A stretch of 64,000 nucleotides of DNA from Symsagittifera roscoffensis (Eukaryota; Xenacoelomorpha; Acoela; Convolutidae): positions 18,165,275 through 18,229,274 of the forward strand of contig NC_087066.1 in NCBI RefSeq assembly GCF_963678635.1, in the 5' to 3' direction. The notes under the pieces are model-generated. The model did not search any database. It saw nothing but the letters and a program-made list of their open reading frames with translations, and was not told the origin of the DNA. A program made the position numbers and the translations under genes. Below are positions 30,781 to 38,476 of the stretch, piece after piece; position 1 is the first letter of the stretch; each line of letters begins with the position of its first letter.

Positions 30781-32595
30781 TCAATGTTCCATTTCTTCCT
30801 CCTGTGATACTGACTCCGCACTTTCGGTTTCCGTGTCTTGTAGCACATCGTTGGCTATCCTGACGCTGTTGGAAGCCGTCCTCCAACACTTCTGCTCTTC
30901 TACCCTCTGTTTACAGCAAGGTAGGGGATCCACGTTGGATTCTCTGTTTCTGCAGAAGCTGTTGTGGAGACACAACGTCACGTTTCTCTCCAAATCTTCT
31001 TTCAGCATCTCTGCCTTCTCATTTCCACTACGCTCACTCGTCCTGGAAATTCTTTTCACAGCGGTGGTCACTGCATTCCGATGAGTCACGAGAGATCGCT
31101 TGAAAGCTCCTGCTCCAATGTCCAGCTGATATTCACTGTACACCCTGCCGTGCTTCGACATATGCTTTTTCGCATACTCGTACAACCATGCAGTCATGTT
31201 AGCTCTGAACCATGGCATCAATCGTTTTCTCGCCCATATCTTCTTCACTTCCATCGGAATGTTTAGAACTTTGCACATTGTCTCAAAAAGATCTAAATCT
31301 TTTAGACAATCTAATTTCCGCAATTGTTCTCTCGTTGGTGCCTCCTGTCTATTATTTTCTCTCACATGAGCTTCCAGCCATCGTATCGCTATCATAACTC
31401 CAGTCAGAGTGCGGTCACTCCTTTTGGATTTATAACCGGTTGACTTTATCCCCGCCATGAGAATGGGTGGCACCATCGCTATATCAGTTAATATTCTATC
31501 TGTGCCAGACAATTGATAATCACCTTGCCCCAAATCCATGACCTCCTCGACTCGTTTTCTTTTCGCTGAGTTACCAGCTTTCATCGATATTTCTGAATCC
31601 ACTTTCGTCTTCCCAATTCTCCTCGGCATCACTCTGCTGCCTAACTTCATTTTCATCGCATTGATTTTATCAATCACCATTTTCGATCGCATCGTCCCTC
31701 TCCTGGTTCTTGACAGGTACACCACCTCTCCTTCATCGTCCTGCGGTGTCATCTTGATGGGAGAATTCGCTTCACTCCCATCAGTGGCTGAGTCGATCAA
31801 TAACTCACTCAGTCTCCCTTCACACTCATCAAGCTTGTCAAGTACTTCGCTCATCAAGGGTTGATTGAGACCTGTTTTGAGGATGGACTGGGTCCCATAG
31901 CTCTCAATCACGGTCCAGACTTCTTCCATAAACGCCACTCTGTCCAGCTTACATCCCGTCCTACTCTCGTGGTCTCGGTGATGTACTTCCCATTCCCCTT
32001 TGGGCAGCGTTCCCAAGAAAGGTACTCTGGCTGAGGCCTCTATTCTTCTCCTCCGAGATGATTCCATGAGGATTCTCTGGTCGTTATTTCTTGAATTGCC
32101 AGGAGAGCTGCTCTCCGGCAAATTCCGTTTCATTTCCTCAAAGGCTGACGGAGGCTCCAGTGTCGAGATGCCTTCATCCGCTGGCTCAGTCGTTTCCAAC
32201 GTGTCTGCATTATTCTCAAGATCACTGAAGATATTGAAATCCAGGCTGGATGTTCCTCCTGTCGATGCCCTGTCGTCTTCCCCACCAGCTTGATCTTGTT
32301 GCATGGGTTCTTCAGTCTGACGGCTTCCACCCTGTCCGTCATCTCCTTCTGACTTATCCTTGTTCGAGCTCGATGGTCCTTGTTCGTCATTGTCGGCTTC
32401 TTCCTGGAATCTCGGTATGAGCAATGTACCGGCCGATTTATCTTCCTCTTCTCCATGGACCACTTTGATTTCTTCGCAGCCGAAGGGTGCTAGGAAGGTT
32501 CTCGTCTGCAATATTCCTCCAACTTTCATCTCCTTTTTCACACTGGTCAGGATTAATGAGGCTTCAGGCAATTCGGTCCTGCCTCTCATTCTCAT
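30781..32595 (-). CDS. Element ORF: unrecognised 604-aa protein
   Basis: Starts at an ATG 12 bases after the stop of the 1029-aa ORF, in the same frame. Residues about 55-200 are acidic and low-complexity (E/D/S/G/Q-rich, probably disordered). Residues about 230-300 and 400-530 look folded (DRVAFMEEVWTVIESYG, WARKRLMPWFRANMTAWLYEYAKKHMSKHG). The C-terminal third is basic and Cys-containing. I recognise no domain. The position at the 3' end of an LTR element is where envelope genes sit, but there is no signal peptide, fusion-peptide-like segment or transmembrane anchor, so an envelope role is unlikely. A nucleic-acid-binding structural or regulatory protein is possible (inference). Confidence 0.75.
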   Translation of the reverse strand: MRMRGRTELPEASLILTSVKKEMKVGGILQTRTFLAPFGCEEIKVVHGEEEDKSAGTLLIPRFQEEADNDEQGPSSSNKDKSEGDDGQGGSRQTEEPMQQDQAGGEDDRASTGGTSSLDFNIFSDLENNADTLETTEPADEGISTLEPPSAFEEMKRNLPESSSPGNSRNNDQRILMESSRRRRIEASARVPFLGTLPKGEWEVHHRDHESRTGCKLDRVAFMEEVWTVIESYGTQSILKTGLNQPLMSEVLDKLDECEGRLSELLIDSATDGSEANSPIKMTPQDDEGEVVYLSRTRRGTMRSKMVIDKINAMKMKLGSRVMPRRIGKTKVDSEISMKAGNSAKRKRVEEVMDLGQGDYQLSGTDRILTDIAMVPPILMAGIKSTGYKSKRSDRTLTGVMIAIRWLEAHVRENNRQEAPTREQLRKLDCLKDLDLFETMCKVLNIPMEVKKIWARKRLMPWFRANMTAWLYEYAKKHMSKHGRVYSEYQLDIGAGAFKRSLVTHRNAVTTAVKRISRTSERSGNEKAEMLKEDLERNVTLCLHNSFCRNRESNVDPLPCCKQRVEEQKCWRTASNSVRIANDVLQDTETESAESVSQEEEMEH

Positions 32596-32607
32596 CGGAG
32601 CTAAGCC

Positions 32608-35600
32608 TTATTCCTTCCATTCCTCATCAAATCTTCCAGGCTTGGGAGTCGCGGCGTTGCTTATTCGCCTTCTCGTCGCTTGATCCGTGTATGCAAATCG
32701 TGTGTACTGTAACACGGCGGCATTTCTCCCTACGAAGTATGGATCCATCGTTCCCACGAAATTCCCTACTCTCCTTTCATTGGTTTCGAATGCTCTCAAC
32801 CTAGGAGTTTGTACCACGGAGACTGCTCCGAGCAACATCCTTCTTATTAGAGGGAATTCAGGAATTGCCTCCGGTAGCTTCTTGTAATCGCCCCAGTCCT
32901 TCGTCTCTTCTCTCACCTTGTGATATGCTGCAGTGAGACGAGGCACTCTGGTTATTTCACCATTCGTTTTGTCATAGGGTCTCAGATTCCAAAGCTTTAG
33001 AAACACCTCGATGTGTCCTCTTTCTACTTCTCCCATGCGGTCACGGAAGTGATCGTCAAAATTGATGACTGTCATCTCTGGCTCCGATATTTTCGCAAAC
33101 AACAGATCTTCACTCATGAGCTGCCGCAATGTGTGCTGCTCACACCAGTTCAGAGTACTACCGTCCACTGCCGATATGAGGTTCAGGTGCAGCACCGACC
33201 TCCTATATGCTTCCACTTTAACGTCAGGGAACGCAAACGTGACTGCTGATCCATAGATCACTGTCACGAACTCCGTGACTCCTCTGATCAGCGCCAAGGG
33301 ATCGGTCCTCATAGCCAAGCTCAGATCTGTTAATAGCGGCATGCCTCCAACATGTCGTCTAACATCTTCCTCTCTTTCAATTGTCTCGTCTTCTCCGGTT
33401 CCAAAGCGATTTTGCTGCAAGAGATATTGGATAAGAGTGTGTCTCAGGTCTCTTATTTTGTTCCACGAGTCCGTGGATTTCTTCATATCCAGGTTCCTCA
33501 CTCTCTCTTTCATCTGCTCTGGACAACGTGCCAGTTTCATTAGTCCTCCCAAGTTTCCGTGGGTTATTGCGATCAATGTCAGAAGTCCATCTAGTCGCAG
33601 GTTCTGTATTCCATCCGTGAGCAGTATCGCCGGTCCTTTCACGAAACTCTCCGCTCCGAATGTCACGAACAAGGCTATTAACTCCACTATCGATACTCTC
33701 ACTACTGCTTGGAGGAATTCCTTTATCAAATAGTGCGAGACATTCGGGTAAACTTTTGCCAAGAAGGACGCGGTCCATCTGGCTCCCAACCCTTCTAGCA
33801 TGCTGTCTGTCCTTTCAAATCCCTCCTGCCCCTTCACTTCCTGGGTCCAGAAGGTTTCCAGAGTAATCTGACACATTCTGTTCACAAACTCAGCGGTCTT
33901 TTCTCCGGCATTTTCCGCCAGGTTCACCTCCTTCAACAAGTAGGCATGTATCTTCGTGATCATTACGGGGCCTTGCTGAAAAGCATCTGCACCCAATGCC
34001 GCTACTCTAGGGTTCAGGTGTAGCCACTGGTTGGCTTCCGGCTTGGTTCTCAGAACCATAGCCTCCAGATGAGCTCTCGTCTCTAGTGAATTTTTTCTTC
34101 TTGTGTCTTCACTTGCCACTTCCATTGCTCGGAACCATAAGTCGTTGGACATTGCCGTGATCACTCGATGGTCGTCGTCTATTCCCGGTTTCAGTTTGAG
34201 TTGCCGACTGAAGTTGGACAGTTCCAACCCCAGCACTTTGTCCAACACTAACATGTGTAGCGCGTGGTCCTTGAATCCTCTCATCGCGTTTGAGATATCT
34301 GACCATACTGCAGGCAGTTCAGCCTTAAGTGGCCTCAGGTTCTCCATCTCTATCATGCGATTCGGGGCCGATATGATCACATCATATTTTCCTTCCGAAA
34401 GTAAGGCTACCATTGCATACACAAACTTCAGTCCAACCGGGAGATGTGCATATCCCGGAGACAACGCGAATACTACTCTCAACGCCACTTTATTGAATGA
34501 CCCCTCCTTCGTCGCATCCACCACTTCACCCATCGACTCCAGGATGTCTTTTATTGCTGGCCATACTGCGTTTTCTGCTGTTGCAGGATCTCTGAGCCTG
34601 CTCAGAAAACCTCTACTGTGTAGATGGTCATTGATGCCAGCAAACACAATCGTTATTGGGTTCATGTCTGTCTGCCTTTGTACCCCTATAGCCAAAGACA
34701 CTGATTGTAATAGGTCTAGGTCAACCGCGGCCAACATTATGACGTCCGGCCAAAACAAAGACTTGGAGGTGTACACGAACTCTGAATTCGCTACTACCAT
34801 GATTTTGGCCTTCCTCATCTCTGCTTTGTCATAGGCGGCGAAGATGGTCTCATCTTTCTTTATCGCTGTCAATCCGCCATATCTCTGGGCATCACCATCT
34901 TGGTTCACTAGTTTTGGGTACACTCTCTCCTTCACATGACCAGGTGGTGTCGTCAGCTGCCTAAATATCTTCACGTGTTGTCCAATCGGCGCTCTCGCCG
35001 TCAGGAATCTTCCTGGTCTCTCTTCACGATTCCCCTCATCATGGTTCAATCTCACATCTTGCAACGGTCTCGCATTCACTGGTCCCATCGTGTTGTTAGA
35101 GGGCAGTCCCTCCAAATCAGCAAATCTCAAGGCCGTCGTGGAGCTGAAATTTATGCTAGCGGCTATCAACCAGTCTACGCCGGTTATTGAGTATAATCTG
35201 CTGACGGATAGCATCGCTCCATTCAGCATCCTCCTTGCATCTTCGATGAAGCTTACTCTCTGCAGGTCCAGCTTCATTAGTTCGTCTTTGTATATATGCC
35301 AAGGAGACGGTATGGATCTCGACCACAACAATGAGCCTCTGCTCGGTCTTTCCTCTCGACTGGTACTCGTCGTCTCCGATCTAGTGTCCGATCTAGATGT
35401 GCCTGCTACTTCTTCGATTGGTTGGTTGACAGGTCCTATCCTTCTCCTAGGATGAATTGTTCTCCTCATCGGTGCTTCTCCCAACCGATCCTGCACGTCT
35501 GTTCTTCGACCTGGTTCGCTGGAGCTTTGTTGCCGGTAATTCGTGACGGCTGGGACCGTACCCAAGCGTGTTTCCAGGCTAGGAGGCACAAAGGTGGTAA

Positions 35601-35697
35601 TCACCGCATCACTCACCGTTCCCTCTTCCTTCAGCACTCCTGTGTCAAAAAGATCTGCTTCCAGCTCGTCCAACCGCTCTTGAAAGACTCGATTCAA
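32608..35697 (-). CDS. Element ORF: unrecognised 1029-aa protein
   Basis: The first 140 residues are charged and Ser/Thr/Arg-rich; the remaining 890 look globular and largely helical. A central block (KIMVVANSEF, then MLAAVDLDLLQ, then NPITIVFAGINDHLHSRG) has the order and spacing of an SGNH/GDSL fold with a degenerate block I and a block III-like GIND. That is a weak resemblance. The frame opens at about 35724, inside the end of the SGNH-like ORF (35645-37231), shifted by one base. No ATG precedes the conserved-looking start, so it was probably made as a continuation of the upstream ORF. A single TAA at 32610-32608 ends it, with the 604-aa frame continuing in phase. Confidence 0.75.
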   Translation of the reverse strand: MNRVFQERLDELEADLFDTGVLKEEGTVSDAVITTFVPPSLETRLGTVPAVTNYRQQSSSEPGRRTDVQDRLGEAPMRRTIHPRRRIGPVNQPIEEVAGTSRSDTRSETTSTSREERPSRGSLLWSRSIPSPWHIYKDELMKLDLQRVSFIEDARRMLNGAMLSVSRLYSITGVDWLIAASINFSSTTALRFADLEGLPSNNTMGPVNARPLQDVRLNHDEGNREERPGRFLTARAPIGQHVKIFRQLTTPPGHVKERVYPKLVNQDGDAQRYGGLTAIKKDETIFAAYDKAEMRKAKIMVVANSEFVYTSKSLFWPDVIMLAAVDLDLLQSVSLAIGVQRQTDMNPITIVFAGINDHLHSRGFLSRLRDPATAENAVWPAIKDILESMGEVVDATKEGSFNKVALRVVFALSPGYAHLPVGLKFVYAMVALLSEGKYDVIISAPNRMIEMENLRPLKAELPAVWSDISNAMRGFKDHALHMLVLDKVLGLELSNFSRQLKLKPGIDDDHRVITAMSNDLWFRAMEVASEDTRRKNSLETRAHLEAMVLRTKPEANQWLHLNPRVAALGADAFQQGPVMITKIHAYLLKEVNLAENAGEKTAEFVNRMCQITLETFWTQEVKGQEGFERTDSMLEGLGARWTASFLAKVYPNVSHYLIKEFLQAVVRVSIVELIALFVTFGAESFVKGPAILLTDGIQNLRLDGLLTLIAITHGNLGGLMKLARCPEQMKERVRNLDMKKSTDSWNKIRDLRHTLIQYLLQQNRFGTGEDETIEREEDVRRHVGGMPLLTDLSLAMRTDPLALIRGVTEFVTVIYGSAVTFAFPDVKVEAYRRSVLHLNLISAVDGSTLNWCEQHTLRQLMSEDLLFAKISEPEMTVINFDDHFRDRMGEVERGHIEVFLKLWNLRPYDKTNGEITRVPRLTAAYHKVREETKDWGDYKKLPEAIPEFPLIRRMLLGAVSVVQTPRLRAFETNERRVGNFVGTMDPYFVGRNAAVLQYTRFAYTDQATRRRISNAATPKPGRFDEEWKE

Positions 35698-37231
35698 CCA
35701 AGCTTGTCCTTCGATACTTGTCCTTCATTGGCACCGTGCAAACGGTCAGTACCACGCAACTGAACTTCTGCCAGAGAGTAGTAAACAAACACACCATCAT
35801 TGACTCCCACAGGGCTTCCTGCTCGTCTGATCCTCTGGAGATATCATTCGTCCCAACTAAGATCATCACATTGGGAATCTTCCCTGGATTCATCAGTTCC
35901 ACCATCCGATATAATTGGGCTATCGTCGCGCCTCCAAAGGCCATCACCGTGGTGACCCACGAGGTCCTCAAATTCGACAGCACTCTGACTAAGCTGTCTC
36001 CCAATATCAGGTGAGATGTCCCGAGTGGTGGTTGCTGCAGGTTCACAGCCGGGCTCCAGGTAGCTCGATTGAAGCAGGCCCTCGGATCTGTCTCCGGAAC
36101 TCCCGTGAAATTATACTTCAATTGATTATTCTTCTGCACGTCTATTATACGAGACACTTTCTTCGCTGGCATTTTTCGTACTTTCCTCTCTGGGATTCTC
36201 GAGCTCCCCATGAGTGGTGTCACGTTACTTATCCCTTGTCTGATCACGGTCTGGGAGAGTTGTACTCTGCCCGTATCGTCAATCGTTCCATAGGGTGCAG
36301 TCACCCCGGAACCTGGCGCATTCTTGTTAGCGACCAGTCGTCCAGCTGTCTCTATCAGCCTCCTCACTGTCTGTTCTACAACGGGATCACCCAAGGTGTC
36401 ACTAGGATCCGGGATTGTTACTCGATTCGTCTCTGCCTCTGCTGGAAGCCGCGTCTCCGTTGCTTGACTCATCTCTCGAGGTGTCAAGAGCTCCATCGGG
36501 GACTGCCCACGAGGAATATCCCTTGCAGGTATCACTTTCTCCACGGCCTTTGTCAACGCCACCTGCTCCGATCGCTCTTTGTATTCCTGCCTTAAGCGCT
36601 CGATCTCTTGACCCTGCTTTTTGTTGCAGTCTTCAAACAACTTTCTCCACATGTCCCGATCTTCCTCCATCTGGAGCATGCTTCTGGTCATCTCGTCCAG
36701 CTCCTTCTTCGTACTTCTCAGCTGATCGTTCATCTCGTCCAGATCTTGTATGGTTTGGTTCGTCTGAACCTTCTGTGTAACTTTCGCCCTTTTTGGTGGC
36801 ACAGCTGCTCTCAGTGGTGAACCAGACGAGGTCGCCTCGCTGTTCATCTCCCGATGCATTCTCGTCAACCCAGGTTTAGGCTTAGAGGGCATTGGCATCT
36901 CACCTGGTTGGTAAGTCCTAGAACTTCCCAATCCAGGCTCATTCGCCAAGTCACTCCCTGAGAGAGCCCCGTTTCTCCACCTCATCACTCTCATGTTCGG
37001 GCGGTCTAGTACTCCTCTTTCTCCATATGCTGCCATCAACAGGACTTCCGTGGGGCGGTCCCCACGGTTGTCGTGCCCCAAGATGTTGATCAGGGCGGTC
37101 AGCAACATGACCACCTCTGGGTCCTCCAGAGCGAAGTCTCGTTCGATCAGCCGACGATAGATCGCATCTACCATCGGTCCTACATATGCCTCTGCCAGGT
37201 CCATCAATTCATCCAGGTTAAAGTTTTCCAT
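35645..37231 (-). CDS. Element ORF: coiled coil plus SGNH-hydrolase-like domain
   Basis: ATG at 37231 (the upstream frame has only a TTG). Residues about 1-110 are helical and acidic (NLDELMDLAEAYVGPMVD). Residues about 160-230 form a predicted coiled coil (LRSTKKELDEMTRSMLQMEEDRDMWRK). The C-terminal 120 residues carry SGNH blocks: LILGDSLVRVL (block I, GDS), AFGGATIAQL (block II, Gly) and VMILVGTNDIS (block III, GxND). The C-terminal DxxH block expected about 100 residues later is absent. The frame instead breaks near 35.72 kb and ends in a Ser/Arg-rich tail, consistent with a small deletion in this copy. SGNH domains are known in ORF1 proteins of some CR1-type LINEs; I know of no established role in gypsy elements. 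Confidence 0.78.
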   Translation of the reverse strand: MENFNLDELMDLAEAYVGPMVDAIYRRLIERDFALEDPEVVMLLTALINILGHDNRGDRPTEVLLMAAYGERGVLDRPNMRVMRWRNGALSGSDLANEPGLGSSRTYQPGEMPMPSKPKPGLTRMHREMNSEATSSGSPLRAAVPPKRAKVTQKVQTNQTIQDLDEMNDQLRSTKKELDEMTRSMLQMEEDRDMWRKLFEDCNKKQGQEIERLRQEYKERSEQVALTKAVEKVIPARDIPRGQSPMELLTPREMSQATETRLPAEAETNRVTIPDPSDTLGDPVVEQTVRRLIETAGRLVANKNAPGSGVTAPYGTIDDTGRVQLSQTVIRQGISNVTPLMGSSRIPERKVRKMPAKKVSRIIDVQKNNQLKYNFTGVPETDPRACFNRATWSPAVNLQQPPLGTSHLILGDSLVRVLSNLRTSWVTTVMAFGGATIAQLYRMVELMNPGKIPNVMILVGTNDISRGSDEQEALWESMMVCLFTTLWQKFSCVVLTVCTVPMKDKYRRTSLVESSLSRAVGRAGSRSF

Positions 37232-37630
37232 TCTATTCTTTTCAAGTTTGATTTGATTCGATTCGATATCTGACTTCAAGTGAGTAATTTAAATGATCAA
37301 TCAGGATCTAGAAAAGAAATCACGAATATCACACTTATCTGTTTCACCTTACATATATCGTTAAATTTTCTTAAAGACAGTTCAGATAAAAAGATATTTA
37401 TCCCAAAATTTATTAAAATCAATTGGTTTCTAAAATTTTGGAATTCGACCTAAGATTGGACAGTCCAAACTTTGGATCTATTCCCAAGATCGTCATTTAG
37501 TTGTTCATGGTCACTAACCCCTACTTACCCATGATCTTAATAACCTAACACCTAACATAAAATAACATAACACACATATCACATATTACATGCAACTTGG
37601 TCTTTGGCCTAACACCCTCTCGCACATCAC
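37232..37630 (-). other. AT-rich spacer between element ORFs
   Basis: About 400 bases with no open frame on the element strand separate the macrodomain ORF from the SGNH ORF. It is the only sizeable non-coding gap inside the coding part of the element. It could hold a splice acceptor or internal promoter for the downstream ORFs; I cannot pick one. Confidence 0.5.
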
Positions 37631-38476
37631 TCAGCCTATACTTAAGTAATACTTCTTATGTAGATATACTTGTATGTTCGTATCAGAGAATATCACGTGT
37701 ACAAGCGCGTACAATTCCCGAGGATGCAGTCTTCCTCTGTTTGGATCGTACACTGGAAGCGAGAGCTCCTTCACGTTCATTTCCACAAGGAAGTCCCTCA
37801 GCCTCGTCAAAGACAAGACTAGGTTTTCTGGGTCCACATGCTGCTTCTCTGTCGCCCTCGTTACCAAGAAGCATAAGTATTTTCCCGGTATCTGCGACAC
37901 CGCCGGAGGTGAGGCTGCTACGCCCCCTATCCCTGGTCTTTGCTTCCAAAGGAATTCCACGTTTTTGTATTCTCTCTTAAAATCTGCCGCTAACGCTGTC
38001 CTAAAACTCATGTCTGCGGTGATTGCTATCGCACATGTTCTGTTTGTGAGTATGAAATCACTGTCTGTTAGTATTATGTTACTTGAATATTCATTTGGTA
38101 AGTTAAAATATGACTCAACTACCCTGCCTATGTCAGGTTTCTTAGGTTCTTCGCCTGTTTCTGCTTCTAAGTCTCCTGTTTCTCTTGCTATTCTTAATTT
38201 TTTTATCATCAAGTTTTCAGTGTGGGTAAGTCCTACCCCCACTCCCCGGACAAAAACATCCATCGACGTCCCCGTCGATCGCATACCGGGTATCAAGTCC
38301 AGGTTAGAAGCTGGAATGAATAATCGTCCTTCCTGGGCAGCCCAGGAAGGATCATCTCGTTCAGTCTTGATGTATTTCATGCTTTCACGATCTACGTCTT
38401 GAATCGTGACGCTTGTCTCCTCTGGATCCGAGGTCGTTTCATTCAGCCACTCTAAGACACGCAGGTTCGTCAGGTC
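37631..38476 (-). CDS. Element ORF: macrodomain-like protein, in frame with pol
   Basis: The frame is open for 281 codons after the pol stop; the first ATG is at 38380. The C-terminal 130 residues fit the macrodomain fold, closest in pattern to the small TARG1/Poa1 type. A strand-loop-helix follows NIILTDSDF (about 100 on, from the ATG). GKYLCFLVTRATEKQHVDPENLVLSL matches the 'Y.LiTK....kPt.enl..sL' block. VKELSLPVYDPNRGRLHPRELYALVHVIF matches the 'lsmP.igcGld.l.w..v...i...f' block, and IQVYLHKKYY is the last strand. The glycine-rich phosphate loop (GCG) is replaced by YDPNRG and the catalytic Asp of TARG1 is not evident. Ligand binding may therefore differ and de-ADP-ribosylation is doubtful. 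Assignment is by pattern, without a search. Confidence 0.7.
   Translation of the reverse strand, partial: DLTNLRVLEWLNETTSDPEETSVTIQDVDRESMKYIKTERDDPSWAAQEGRLFIPASNLDLIPGMRSTGTSMDVFVRGVGVGLTHTENLMIKKLRIARETGDLEAETGEEPKKPDIGRVVESYFNLPNEYSSNIILTDSDFILTNRTCAIAITADMSFRTALAADFKREYKNVEFLWKQRPGIGGVAASPPAVSQIPGKYLCFLVTRATEKQHVDPENLVLSLTRLRDFLVEMNVKELSLPVYDPNRGRLHPRELYALVHVIFSDTNIQVYLHKKYYLSIG

Noticed and set aside
30781-32595. Retroviral envelope in the terminal ORF
   Set aside because: No signal peptide, fusion segment or membrane anchor; the protein is acidic then basic and looks soluble.
34103-34834. 243-aa plus-strand open frame
   Set aside because: Exact shadow of the 1029-aa element ORF on the opposite strand; the same holds for the other long plus-strand frames between 30.7 and 47 kb.
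37674-38402. 242-aa plus-strand open frame
   Set aside because: Antisense shadow of the macrodomain-like ORF.
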